The notes under the pieces: generated by a model
The model's database searches: none
Told to the model about the DNA's origin: nothing
Seen by the model: only the letters and a program-made list of their open reading frames with translations
Part shown: one piece after another, positions 23,701 to 33,389 of the stretch
Layout of the letters: each line of letters begins with the position of its first letter
Numbering within the stretch: the first letter of the stretch is position 1
Made by a program: the position numbers and the translations under genes
Source: Parathielavia appendiculata
Taxonomy: Eukaryota; Ascomycota; Sordariomycetes; Sordariales; Chaetomiaceae
DNA length: 64,000 nt
Direction of reading: 5' to 3'
Assembly (NCBI RefSeq): GCF_033297405.1
Contig: NW_026944231.1
Span: 236,532 to 300,531, forward strand

Positions 23701-24574
23701 GGTGCACTACGCCAGCATCCTGCGGGCGCAGGGACGTTTCGACGAGGCCGAGGAGGTGACGCGGGCCGTCGTCGAGCAGCGGATACGCCTGGACGGGGAG
23801 CGAGGCGACGAAACGCTGTGGAGCATGGGCAACCACGTGGCGGCCATGGTGCAGGTGGGCAAGTTCCGCGAGGCGAGCGACATCGCCGTCAAGCTGCTTG
23901 AGGAAGACTGGGCCGGTAGGGACCGCCACGTCTACAAGGGCACCATTACTGTCGTCGGTCAGGCCGTGCTGGAAGCGGCGCAAACGGGGAAAGGGGACGA
24001 GGTCGAGGCTTTTGTGCGCCGGGCGCTGCGGGCTGCCGAGAAACACCCAGATACCTGCCGCTGGTTTGCATACACGGTATACGGGCCGTTTCATCTCGGT
24101 CTCTGGGTGTGGCTCTACAGGCACGACAGGGACGACGAGGCCTGGGCCGCCATGGACAGGGGCATCGAGCACATGGCCAGCGTATTTGCCCTTCCGCGGC
24201 TGCATCCGCCAGAGCTCCCCGAGAGGCTGTTGGCGGCAAAGGAGGACGACAAGGACACAAGACAGCGCTTGCTGCGGCAGATCATTGGGAACCTGACCCT
24301 TGCGGTGGACGATGGGAGGTCCAGGGAGGTGTTCTACTGGGAACTGGCCAATATTGCCCGACGCCTGTACATGCAGGGCCGCTACGACGAAGGCTCTATG
24401 CTGCTTGAAGCCATGGATCGCCATTTCAAAGAGGCGTATGGGGAGAAGCACGAACTGACCAGGTCGGCCGCGGGCCTAGGCCGCGAGCTGGAACGGTATC
24501 GTGACCGTCGGTCCAAGGAGAAATCTGAAGACAAGGGAAACAGCGCGCTGTCTAGTTCCATGCCGGGGTCATGA
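20735..24574 (+). CDS. NLR protein: nucleoside phosphorylase - NB-ARC - TPR
   Basis: Single exon, 1,279 residues. Residues ~12-355 are a PNP/UDP-type phosphorylase domain (EIGIVCALPLEFDA, GICGGIP at 103-109, DVVISSSVVQYDFG, the FEMEAAG signature at 306-312, KGVCDYADSHKNK), with a Cys-rich insert around 205-242. Residues ~380-680 are an NB-ARC NTPase: P-loop GLGGIGKS at 409-416, Walker B VIIDNLDD around 488-495, and a degenerate GLPLA (YMPLAI, 578-583). MHP at 829-831 matches the fungal MHD-like position. A low-complexity basic/Ser linker fills 730-800. Degenerate TPR-like helices follow (about 945-1060 and 1200-1245). The RNBS-B motif reads LVTSWS and lacks the usual arginine. Fungal NLRs of this architecture are linked to heterokaryon incompatibility and to sensing of other organisms. 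The effector is presumably the N-terminal domain, which may hydrolyse or bind nucleosides/nucleotides. Long ORFs in other frames here are shadows. Confidence 0.93.
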   Translation: MGCEAPTSREDFEIGIVCALPLEFDAAVAALDEVWGDDIRSVLGRAPGDRNTYVHGRMGQHNVVLTSLRQRAGKPTMGKANAAIVASDLRHSYPGLCLALLVGICGGIPKADGREVLLGDVVISSSVVQYDFGRQYPDGFRRKDGPQNSLAAPLEENASILSILDTDYGRDSLREKMASFLKMVQQQRPKYLIPNPASDKLYQSTYRHKHQTSHNCECLHHDKESDPVCEEAMESSCQTLGCDDSYLVKRSRLEERLVAVATADADPDAAVLQPAIHVGKVATGDTVMKSGVGRDRIAHREGIIAFEMEAAGIWEQLPCLVVKGVCDYADSHKNKAWQDYAAATAAAAAKGIAMLHTPADKSRFRDNNPFRPESILPFTPDPEFVGRPAISAWLSEMSQRRGERVALVGLGGIGKSQLAIQFAHGVRNKSHVFWINATTWSTLETSCHTIADRLGLKSQSLPKSDSEDDIVGRVGDWLGREENGRWTVIIDNLDDASILPDDDPHLTKLLPQTSNGFVLVTSWSTAAAEQLTGSGPQNIYAVPPMGEEEALQLFRGKLRNGAACPEEDGREVVRLLDYMPLAISQAAAYINRRAPRVTVRDYNDMLRNHDKKGTLLGAEYQELRRYGVASNSILTTWMVTFDQLQRERPTAADLLSLMTFFSPQSIPEWVLKSLYDRNARKLPPSKVRDTVPPSMAALLSSFNSGRRYLNRNLDVDLNSRVWDEWIESDLGPAKGGEQQKADQAKQHASKGRWRARLSSKAKDLFSSSKKSIGGTTISEEHLPGRTPDAGDADDSDSGAGPDERLERDLETLLGYSLVTPSVIDGVLKMHPLVRYCTETWLARTGRLAKWKKRFLLIMAANAPNVSKQGDRWTPQADLTIHLEPLLRDEPPPDDGPTAMLWVILSIYLYYRWRDDKSEEAAANLLDKMTTVSNNVLGPGDRLTLACLNLRARRLSEQERYAEAEVVCLDILERAEKVGDVVCHIVMESQVHYASILRAQGRFDEAEEVTRAVVEQRIRLDGERGDETLWSMGNHVAAMVQVGKFREASDIAVKLLEEDWAGRDRHVYKGTITVVGQAVLEAAQTGKGDEVEAFVRRALRAAEKHPDTCRWFAYTVYGPFHLGLWVWLYRHDRDDEAWAAMDRGIEHMASVFALPRLHPPELPERLLAAKEDDKDTRQRLLRQIIGNLTLAVDDGRSREVFYWELANIARRLYMQGRYDEGSMLLEAMDRHFKEAYGEKHELTRSAAGLGRELERYRDRRSKEKSEDKGNSALSSSMPGS

Positions 24575-24896
24575 GGTGGTGTTCATAAGCGCAGTACTTT
24601 CCCATACACAGGCTTCCTTTGTCTGTCTGTACAGCGGCCATTGGCTTGCAGACACTTGACACTGGTGGAGGGAACAGACAATGTTGGACAAGTCCATTCA
24701 TTGTCCCCTCTTCTGTTACCAATCCCGCGCCCACTGGCAGTTAAACGACTCATTGTACATTACCTCATACCAGCTTCTTGGTCTCGTTAATACATAAACC
24801 AGGCAACCCCCTTCCTTCGACTTCCAGACACGCATACCGATCGAGTCAATGTAGCCACGTACATGCATGTAATACCTTAACCACGCCACAGCCATC
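24575..24896. other. Spacer between NLR and small gene
   Basis: 322 nt between two co-oriented genes. The last part has A/C-rich sequence leading into the next start codon. Nothing else is seen. Confidence 0.5.
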
Positions 24897-25523
24897 ATGT
24901 CTCAGAAACATACCACCACCACCAACCCTTTCAACACAACCCTTCAATCACCCACCGACGCCTTCGCCCAAGCAGCAGCCTACTACAGCGTCGAGCAGCA
25001 GCCAAACTTGTCAACACTCCGAGAGCCGTCCCCTGAACCAGATCCTCGCGCAACCGACACCAACACCAACACCAACGCCGACCCAAGCCCGCAGCAAATC
25101 GCCATCAAGCGCACCAAATACGCCAAATCCCGCCTCGCCACCGCCCACGAGGGCTGGACCATCGTCGTCCAAACCCTTCTCAACAAGGGCATCGTCCCCG
25201 CCGACGAGGGCCTGACAAGAGAGATGAAGGCGTTTGGCGACGCCATGTGCGGCCGGTACGCCGCTGCGAGCTTCCTCTGGCGTGTGCTGGATGATATGCC
25301 TGAGGAGGACTGGTTTGGGGAAGGGGAGAAGTTTGATGCCACGCTGCGGCGTCTTAAGACGCTGGAGCGGTTGGAGGGGAGGTTGGTTTGCTGGGAAGGG
25401 GTTGTGTTAAGGTTGGTAGAGTTGGTTGAGGGGATGGATGGGGAGGAGAGGAACGAGGGAGTCGTGGACGAGGTGAGGAGGCTTTTGACGCGCTGGAGGA
25501 GCGGTGTGCCGAGGAAGCCGTAG
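24897..25523 (+). CDS. Small hypothetical protein, disordered N-terminus and helical C-terminus
   Basis: Single exon of 208 residues from ATG at 24897 with good context (CATCATGTC). The first ~70 residues are Thr/Asn/Pro-rich, including a TNTNTNA repeat, and look disordered. Residues ~72-205 are rich in Leu, Glu, Arg and Ala with heptad-like spacing (KYAKSRLATAHEGW, LTREMKAFGDAMCGRY, FDATLRRLKTLERLEGRL, VVDEVRRLLTRW) and are predicted helical. I recognise no family. It lies 322 nt downstream of the NLR on the same strand, so it could be a partner, but co-orientation alone is weak evidence. The coding strand switches from C-rich to very G-rich at about 25,310. Confidence 0.65.
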   Translation: MSQKHTTTTNPFNTTLQSPTDAFAQAAAYYSVEQQPNLSTLREPSPEPDPRATDTNTNTNADPSPQQIAIKRTKYAKSRLATAHEGWTIVVQTLLNKGIVPADEGLTREMKAFGDAMCGRYAAASFLWRVLDDMPEEDWFGEGEKFDATLRRLKTLERLEGRLVCWEGVVLRLVELVEGMDGEERNEGVVDEVRRLLTRWRSGVPRKP

Positions 25524-27190
25524 GAGGCTGGAGGGCCGGTTGGGATATAGATATAGGACTAAGGTAGTAGAAACCGGCAATAGGGTGTGTGGCAGGTATA
25601 TGGAGTGAATAGCAATTTGCGAAGAATAAGGCACGCAGTTATGGATGATGCCTACTTAGCCACACGTGCACCGTGACACGCTTGTGTTGGCCGTTGCATG
25701 TGGAATCAACATAGAGAGTCCGCTCAGCCAGCAAACAAGTCCCGACTGGAGTGACAACCGCCGCTCAAAGAGACTCGACCGGGGACTTCGGCTGCCAGTG
25801 GATGCCATTTCATGTTCAACTCCCAATCGCGGCTTCCTGTACCTTAGGTACTCTGCCAGTCATGTCACACAATGTGTGGTGGGAAAGGACGTCGCTTCAG
25901 ACGGTGCAAGAAGGGAAGGTACGAAATCCTATAACACCCCGCCCACTTCGTTTGATTCTCACTCTCTTTTCTTCTCTTCTTCCTCCGCTCAAGTTTCTTT
26001 GGGCGCCAAACCTCAGTAGAAGATCTTGCCTAGTATTGTCAGGACCCCTCTTGATGAGTAACACTCCAACCCAGCCCAAGGTAGGTTGATTCCCAGCTCG
26101 ACGATATTGTCGATCAAATCATCAATAGGAACATGTCACGCGATTTGCCAGGGGTAAGTCCGGCGAGACGTGAGAACTGACGGTCCCATTTCAGCCCGGG
26201 ATCAACCCCGTGCGCATCCTTTGAACGGTAAGACCCGTTTCTGCAGGCGGGAGAGCTGAGACATTATCATTTCCAGAAGACAATGGAAGTCAAGCTTTTA
26301 GTTGCCATCGGCTTCTTTCCCATTGCTCCGGGACGTGCCAAACCTCCGCCAGGGCACTTCAACGAGCCGATTTCTGCTGATCTGAGACACACGTGGCAGT
26401 CAAGGTAACGCCGGTACCGCCGCCATAGAAGCAGGTCAAGCCACCACTTTCTTCAGCATGATTAGCTTTGGCTGCTGAGCTCATGGGCTAGGCAATACTT
26501 TTGTGCTCGCGTTTCAAGACTCTCACACTCCCATTTTCTCCATTTCGGAGTTGCCGAAAGCACCTTTGCGGTCAATGAATCTTTGACCCTTTTGAGTTTA
26601 ATGGTGCAACTGGAAGTGTTTAAGGGGATCTGCTTCCTCAGACTTACCCTTTCCTCTTTGCCTTCACTACAGTCAATATCCCGAGCAAGTTCACCTTGAG
26701 ATTCGATGTCCAATTCGGCCTCTGAGCGAAGCAGCGGATCTTCAAACATTGATTCTTCGGCAATCACTCCAGTTGAAGCAGTTACTCCAGGCTCTTCACG
26801 CATCAAGAAACTCCAGCAAAGTGGAATGGCTCGCAGCCAGCCACGCGTACTTCGCCATGCCCGCCAGAAGCGAGGAGCGTACGAGAAGCCCTACGTCCCG
26901 AAGCCCTCTCCCAACCAACCCAACCAGGGGCCCAACTAGGGGTATGCAATTTACTGATTGTCAGGTGTTGGGTGACATGATTGTTAACACCGGACTTGCA
27001 GGGACCGCGGGCTATTTGATAGCAGAATGTACCGTAACATACGAGATGAAGATGGGGTTTCGAAGTGACCTGGAGATGCAAGAATTTTGGCGGTGAATCG
27101 GTGATGACGGTTCTAGGAGCATACGCTGGTATTCAGGTTGTGTTGGGTCGTACAGGTGTCCAGCGGACGGAATCCGTGTTTGCAGGTGAA
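25524..27190. other. Gene-free stretch
   Basis: About 1.7 kb with no supported gene. Short overlapping ORFs on both strands (for example 26462-26806 minus) have no recognisable motifs and do not link through introns. Confidence 0.45.
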
Positions 27191-27194
27191 TTTG

Positions 27195-27560
27195 CAGAGG
27201 CTTTGGTAATCGACGGAATCGTCCCACGCGATGAAGTCGGCTGCCGACGCCACGGCGGGAAGTAGTACAGTAGGTCCTGTAACCCAGCACCTACACGTGC
27301 TCTCTAGACAGAACCCGTAGTGACAGGCAAACGCAGACAAGTCGTAGGCGTTCAGATCAGGGCTATCACCTCCGACACAGCCCTCTTCCCCGACTGCGGT
27401 TCGGTCGGCAGGCGCCTCGAAATTCTCGGGGCCGAATGCCTGCGGATCAAGGTGTAACGGGCTTGGCCCGTAAAGGCCTCGGCAAACTCTCGGCCAACAC
27501 TCGAGATTCGGTGGACTTCTATCTTGTTCGATATCGGCGCACAGGCCAAGGATGTGGAGG
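27195..27560 (-). pseudogene. Fragment of tandem Cys-rich modules of a secreted fungal carbohydrate enzyme
   Basis: On the minus strand a continuous frame carries two copies of a Cys-rich module: SAFACHYGFCLESTCRCWVTG and, about 40 residues on, SLCKFTCKHGF followed by RPLDTCTT. Their pattern (CxFxCxxGFCP...C) is the one I know from C-terminal modules of secreted fungal GH71 alpha-1,3-glucanase-like and related proteins, including the AWD motif between modules. The second copy has Arg where the first has Cys. No catalytic domain, signal peptide or start codon is found upstream, and downstream sequence loses similarity, so this is a detached remnant. The family assignment is from motif memory only. 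Confidence 0.4.
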
Positions 27561-28316
27561 TATAAGACGGCAGATATCTTGCATAGTCTTTCTTTCTTTT
27601 TCTTCTTCTCTCTCCATTCGAAACAAACTCGTAGAGTCGTCACCAGCTGGTTGCAATATACTCCTGGGACCGTTACACAAAATGCCAGGGCCCAGGAAGC
27701 TCGAGAGCTGTCTGGTGTGCTGAATGCGAACACTCAGTAACTCAGGAGGCAGGACAGGCATTCCAAGACCCCTGAAAAGAAGACAGCAGAGGTCGAGATA
27801 CTCTCCGGTGAGCTGCCCCCTTGCGAAAATTGTAAGAGAAGAGGTCGAGACGCTATCCCAGGTGCTGGAAAGACCGGTTTCCTAGATATCCTTTACAAAC
27901 GTCCAAACACACAGGCAAAGAGCAGATTCGGGGAGGCGCTGAGGTCAAAAAGCCTGAGGTCCCTTATAAGCGAGCGCCGCACTTCTACTGTACCTAACTA
28001 CCCTTGCGATAACCATCTGAATTTTACCCAACAGCTTTAGGAACCAACCACAATTATATCGGAAACAGCTGAATCGAATAATTTTGCAGCCTCCTGGCAA
28101 GTGCGGGCATTACGCCTGGCTTGCCACACACATTACAGCACCGAACCTTCGTACGGCACCTCCCTGCACTACTCAAGCTTAAGGTGGTCCACCATTGAGC
28201 GGGACACTTTTCTAAGTCTACGGCTTTATATAAGTAGTTTTATTAAGTGAAACCTTGCTCCAGACAGAGAGGAAAAAGGGCTCTGCAAAACGACATCCAA
28301 GGCACAAGCAATGGAT
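27561..28316. other. Gene-free stretch
   Basis: No gene or RNA found. A pyrimidine-rich tract lies at 27580-27620. Sequence near 27790 and 27842 repeats the word GAGGTCGAGA, too short to define a repeat family. Confidence 0.45.
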
Positions 28317-28941
28317 TTACATCCACCCCGCGCTCTTCGCATAGCCTATAGCGAAATGCCCAGCGACGGCGCCAAACAACACCGTTAGCACGCTGGGCAC
28401 GGCATTCATGGCCTGCATCCACCAGGGGCAGAAGTACACGGCCTCGACGTTGTTCCCCAGCGGGTCCAGCACAAACGCGGCATAGTACCCCTTGACGTAC
28501 TCGGGCCTCTCGCCGGGCTCGCCGTTGGGGATACCGCCCGCCTTGCTTTAAACCCAAAGTCAACACTCATGACCCTATTACCGCACGGTCCGGTCGGCCA
28601 GATGAGTTTTAAAAACGAGCGACTTACATCGCATTGTGATACCACGCATCCACCATCTTGCGACTAGCCACATTAAACGCGACATGGGTCCTGCCCGTGC
28701 CCAATTTCTTGCGGTTCTCGTCGGCAGTCAGCGACGGGTCGACCAGCGGCATGTTGGAGTCGTCGTCGCCGCCGCAGTGCAGCCAAAAGTCTGGGTTGTG
28801 GTGCGTCTGCAGGCCGAGGTAGCAGCCCTCTTTCTCCTCGAAAAGGGTGTACCCCAGCGGGGCGAGGGTTGAGAGGTAGAAGTCCCGCATCGGCTTGTAG
28901 GTGGAGGGGGTCATGGGCAGAGAGACGTGGCCGAGCGGCAT
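28317..28941 (-). CDS. Glyoxalase/VOC-fold protein with hydrophobic C-terminal tail
   Basis: Two exons: complement(28628-28941) and complement(28317-28545), with an 82-nt intron (GTAAGT donor, AAAG acceptor); total 180 residues. It starts at MPLGHVSLP, the usual start of fungal VOC proteins, with metal-site-like His5. Typical motifs are MRDFYLSTLAPLGY, DFWLHCGG, RTHVAFNVASRKMVDAWYHNA, the AGGIPNGEPGERPEY loop, and YYAAFVLDPLGNNVEAVYF with the second metal-site Glu. The family includes glyoxalase I, bleomycin resistance proteins and extradiol dioxygenases; substrate unknown. The last ~30 residues (VLTVLFGAVAGHFAIGY) form a transmembrane-like segment not normally part of the fold, which suggests a tail anchor. 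Convergent or shared control with the nitrate transporter 0.7 kb upstream is not evident. Confidence 0.85.
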
Positions 28942-29677
28942 GGTGGGCGGGGTTCCCGTGTCTTTCTCAGGGGAATTGTGAGGAACAGGGAGTGGTGATG
29001 TTGTTTCGAATGAAGGCGATTGGTTGGTTTGTTGGTAATGAGAAACGCGCGGAGATTGATGAGAGCTGGCTTGTCTGACTGAGGTGGGCACAGATCGAGC
29101 TGGGTACCTGCTCCTTTCATATTCGAACCCGCTATCAGGCCAAGAATGGCTGCTGCCGGGGGTAACGAGGTCCGAAGCAGGCTACGAACGCCATGTTTCC
29201 GCAAACGGAAGAGCCTAGACGTGTTTGAATGGTCCGCGTCAAGGTCTCACGTGTCGTCGCGCCAATTTGGCGTGCAGAATCCCGTCCCCGCGCGTCTCGG
29301 CCGAGCGTAAATTCGAGCTCGGGTCATCTTCCCTCCGGTGGTTGCAGTCCTTAGTTGCCAAGCGACGTATTAGATCGGGAACTAGGCGTTTCAACGAGAC
29401 GGATACGAAGAGGGGGAAAAATGTCCGTTAACAAGATTGTGATTGCAGATTTCATGAGACCGATGAAGTTATACCAGACGCGACGCCGCGTTTCAGAGCA
29501 ATGCAGAGCTCTCGTTGTCAAAGACGGCGACGGCTGTCAATAGCTTCACCAGCAGGCCTTCATCCCGAGTTCTCCATTGATATATGCAAAGAATACTATT
29601 CATGATTTGTCATCTCTAAGTTACCGGATACAATCTAAGCTCTAATATCAACCGCTAAAAAATCCACAATCGCCCTC
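28942..29677. other. Intergenic region between glyoxalase-type gene and nitrate transporter
   Basis: About 740 nt containing the glyoxalase gene promoter (minus strand) and the 3' UTR of the transporter. No other gene seen. Confidence 0.5.
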
Positions 29678-31367
29678 TTAACGCCCACCGACCTGGCCCT
29701 TGGGAATAGGAGGGATCCAGCAAACCGCCAGGTTCAACACGATATGCACCACCCCAATGACCCAGAACCCGCGGGCATAGTTGTTCCCGCCATCCATGAA
29801 CCGAAAGACAATCGCGAAGATCACACCGCCGAGATTCCCGCCCGCGCCCGTCACTCCTGACAACACGCCGTTCGCGTACGGGTACACATGAGGCAGCAGC
29901 GCAAAGTTGGCCCCGTTGCCGGCCTCGTGGAAGATGGCCATGACCACCACCAGCCCAACCATGACGCCCAAGTCATGCGGATCCAATACGCCGATCAGGA
30001 TCAACAAGGCCCCCGTCAGGACACCGCACACATGGATCCACACCTTCTTCCACCACAGACTGCCGCCGGTAACCTTGTAGATCAGATCGCCGACCACACC
30101 GCCCAGCGGCCGGTTGATGAAATTCAAGAACCCAAACAGCGCCGCGTAGTTGCTTGCGTTGGTCTGCCCCAGCGAAGGGAAGTTCTTGAGGTAATACGCG
30201 CCCAGGACCGAGTTGATGGCCAATTCGCCGCCGAAGCTGCACGCGTACGTGGCCACGTGGAAGAGCGCGTGCAGGCTGCAGACGACCTGCATCGTCTCGC
30301 GGAACGTCGGCTTCATGATGACCTCGCCCTGGGCCGTCTCGAGCGCCTCGGTCGTGACCGGGATGGCGTCGACCGGTTTGCCGTCGGCCGAGGACAGCGC
30401 CTTCTTCTCCACGTCCGCGTCCGAGGTGTTGCCGTTGGTGGGCGTCGCCGACGAGTCGGGGCTCTGGCGGCCCGCGATGGTGCCCGGGACGGTGACGATG
30501 GTGCCGGAGATGCCGTGCGATTCGAGGTTGGACTGCACAATCAGGTGGCGGTCATTCCTGGGTTAAGGGTTAATATGGGCGGTGATGGAACGTGGTGAGT
30601 ACCACGGCAAACATGGGGATCGACATACCACTTGCCCAAGGGCGTGTCGTCGCACAGCAGGAGCAGCCCGGTGCCGCAGGTGATCAGGCAGGCCAGCGGC
30701 ACGACAAAGGTGATGCGCCAGGCCTCGGCGTGGGTGTGGCCCCAGCGGTGGACCAGCGAGTCGAACACGGCGGGCATGATGAAGTAGGTGATGCCGCCGC
30801 CGGCGTTGCCCCAGCCGCCCGAGAGGGCGTTAGCCGTGCCGACCACGTTCTTGTCGAACCAGCCCGTGCACCACACCTGGCACGGCACGAACGAACCGCC
30901 CAGGATGCCGATGAAGAAGCGGATGATGTACAGCCCCGTCGCGTCCTTAATCAGGGGTGCTAACCCGATGGGGATGGCTCCAACCAGCAGGATCATGCTG
31001 AACACCTTGCGCGGCCCATACTGGTCGCAGAGCGGACCCGCTACGAAGCGCACGGCGAGCGTGGCCACGAGCGAGACAATGTTTGAATTGGCCACCTCGG
31101 CTGAGGTGAGGTTAAGGTCCTTCTTGATGGTGACGCTCAACTGGGAAAGGTGTCAGTTGCTGACTCCTGATGATTGGCTTGGACCAATTGACCCACCAGA
31201 GGCGGAAACGTGTACCAGGCCCAGAAGGCCAACATGAAGCCCATCCAGGAGAAGAAGAAGACGCGGCCATGCTTGTCGATGGGGTTGAGGATCGGGACGC
31301 TCCGGGCTTTCTTGTTGACCGGGTTGAGTGTTGGCGTTCGCCAGAGATCAGCTGCCTTGAATCCCAT
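29678..31367 (-). CDS. High-affinity nitrate transporter, NRT2/NNP family (CrnA/NrtA/NIT-10 type)
   Basis: Three exons: complement(31197-31367), complement(30629-31140) and complement(29678-30557); introns of 56 nt (GTGGGT/CCCAG) and 70 nt (GTATGT/CCCAG). The spliced frame gives 520 residues, close to the ~507 of Aspergillus CrnA. It is an MFS plasma-membrane carrier with 12 predicted helices, a large loop of ~80 residues between helices 6 and 7 as in fungal NRT2, and the NNP signatures GGWGNAGGGITY and GVTGAGGNLGG. Arg88 in helix 2 (AVRFVAGPLCD) and Arg377 in helix 8 (FINRPLGG) match the two substrate-binding arginines (87 and 368) of A. nidulans NrtA. It imports nitrate with protons. Upstream GATA and NirA-type sites support nitrogen-regulated expression. 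No nitrate or nitrite reductase gene is in this window, so the transporter is not in the usual nitrate cluster, at least on this side. Confidence 0.95.
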
Positions 31368-31482
31368 CTTGTCTGATTGTGTTAGGCGAGACTTCTGGAT
31401 GGGAGTGTCTCGGTTTTACAGGGTGAGCTTGGTGGTGGAGCGGATGCTTAGTCGGCAGATGGAGAGGATCTCGGATGAGACT

Positions 31483-31488
31483 ATATAT
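31483..31488 (-). promoter_or_regulatory. TATA-like element of the nitrate transporter gene
   Basis: TATATA (palindromic) about 115 nt upstream of the minus-strand ATG at 31367, between the start codon and the GATA cluster; position fits a core promoter. Confidence 0.4.
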
Positions 31489-31692
31489 CCATCCATCGCC
31501 TTCCTGACAGCCGGTAGCTGAGACATCTCCGATGGCTAACATGGTGATCCGATAGCCAGGCCGTCCCGAACGGGATCTGGGTGGGTTTTCCCGGTTCTGT
31601 CAAACATGCATTTCCGTGAGATCAACTTTATCCCCAGAATCCCACGCTGGGGAAGCGTCGAGACCCCCACAGGAAGCCCGGCCAGCCCTGTG

Positions 31693-31834
31693 CTATCTCC
31701 TTATCTGCAGGGGGCTGAGGCTCCAACAAGGGGCGGGCTTGGCAGAGATAAAGCCTCCCAAGTTGAGCGTCCCGGATCTTACCGGCCACCAACGTTATCT
31801 TGCTGTCGCCCGGCATCACGTCGATACCTTATCA
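31693..31834. promoter_or_regulatory. Cluster of five WGATAR sites (AreA/NIT2 type)
   Basis: Within 142 nt there are AGATAG (complement 31693-31698), AGATAA (complement 31701-31706), AGATAA (31746-31751), AGATAA (complement 31795-31800) and TGATAA (complement 31829-31834). Two are only 3 nt apart, a spacing favourable for the nitrogen GATA factor AreA/NIT2. They lie 330-470 nt upstream of the nitrate transporter start. Confidence 0.6.
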
Positions 31835-31851
31835 GGGAGGCAGGGCGATCA

Positions 31852-31859
31852 TCTCCGCG
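31852..31859. promoter_or_regulatory. NirA/NIT4-type site CTCCGCGG
   Basis: CTCCGCGG matches the published A. nidulans NirA consensus CTCCGHGG exactly and lies 18 nt beyond the nearest GATA site, about 485 nt upstream of the transporter ATG. The adjacency of nitrate-specific and nitrogen-global sites is what nitrate-assimilation promoters show. Confidence 0.6.
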
Positions 31860-33389
31860 GGCATAAAAACCTGGCGGGCCCCCCTTGATGAGTCCAAAAG
31901 GAACCGGATGGATGATCGTGGTCTTTGGGCTCTGCTGTTTGCATACCGCATTCCTGGTCCGCTGGGCGTTCTCATATTGCTAGGCCTGCCCGTGGCTGCT
32001 GAAAGGACGCGAGGAATCGGCGGGCGCTTATCTCTCGATCGGCGAGGTCTCCATTTCCTGGCGGCGCAGGGTTTGAGACCTAACCATGGCCGGCGCAGCC
32101 ATGATTTAGCCACACAGATCCGACGGTTGATTTGCAGGAGTTGCATGGCCGTTGCCCATTCCGCCTCCCTGATTGTGTTTGCTAGGGAAGGGATTGGTAA
32201 GCTTCCTGCGGCCCTCACGATGGATCGAAACGTTGAGCGCTGGACGGTATTTGATTAGCTCTGGGCTCAATAATGTGCCGTCGGAAGCAATCCACGATAT
32301 CCGGCCTCGAACAATGTTAGCATGCCAATCCGTTATTCAACTTGCCGACCCGAATCCTAGTGACTCGCTCACCTGTAAATGAAAACAGCCTCCAAACAGC
32401 CCGGTAACGTTGAAGGACAACGGACTGGGTGTTGAACTTGGAAATCATGAGCCGAGGTCCCGCTGCCGTAACGAAGTGACAGTGGCATGCGAATATGGGT
32501 GCGGTGAAAGGCCTGAAGTGAAACGGAGCCGGACCCTGTCTCAGCCTTCGTTGATGCGACGACACCAGACGGAGCGCAACCGGCTGCCAACGACGTCCAT
32601 CTCTATCCGTTTAGCACCCCACGCTTCTATCCCAACCCGGTGGTTGCACAAAGGGAGCGGCCCGTCGTAAGCTGGCGTGCTCCAACTTGGCTTTCGACGT
32701 CAGTTGAACGATGTGAAGAGTTCCGCGGACCCAGCGCGAGCTTGCAGTCTTTTAAGCGGGAGGCCCGGTGACCTACATCTACTTCCTTCCATCAAGCTTC
32801 TGAGCGAGAGGCGCGGGGGCAGTCTCAGTGGCGAACCAATTGGCAGATCTGGGAGCTGCTGCATCAGCGAGTCTAGAACATGGCCACTAACCTGTCGCAG
32901 GAGTGTAGCCACGCATGGCAGATGGCTTGGCGCCAGTCTGTTTCGTGCCTGCTATCTCCGAGGCATGTTGAAGATCTGTGCACTCGAGACGTTACTTGCG
33001 TTGCGCGGCTCAAGCTGTGAGTCTGTCCCACGAATAGGTAGCGTTCAGGCCGGTCGTCAGCTATTCCTCCTTCGAGGGGTGAAAGGTGGAAGTCCGGACG
33101 GAACGGGTCTAGCAGTGGAATCGGGTCGATGTTCCACATGGGGTTTCGCAATTGCGTGGTGGTTGCTCTTGCGGAGCCGTGCTCCTCCGTGCCTGTGGAC
33201 GTTGGGTGAGTCTGCCCCTTCACAACCAGGCCCAGATATCCATGCATCCATCAACAATAACCACAACAGCGGTTCCCAGATGTTCGATGCAGTACATTGC
33301 CGTCTATCGTTCCCAGCTTAGGCCGCCCCTTCCCATATGTACACGGCGAGACGCACTCTCCGGGCCTCCCCTCGACGAGGTTTCATTCT
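31860..33389. other. Gene-free stretch
   Basis: About 1.5 kb between the transporter promoter and the 3' end of the complex I subunit gene. No supported gene; short ORFs on both strands lack motifs. Confidence 0.45.

Noticed and set aside
23504..24451. 315-codon antisense frame in the TPR part of the NLR
   Set aside because: No motif, and the sense strand is clearly coding.
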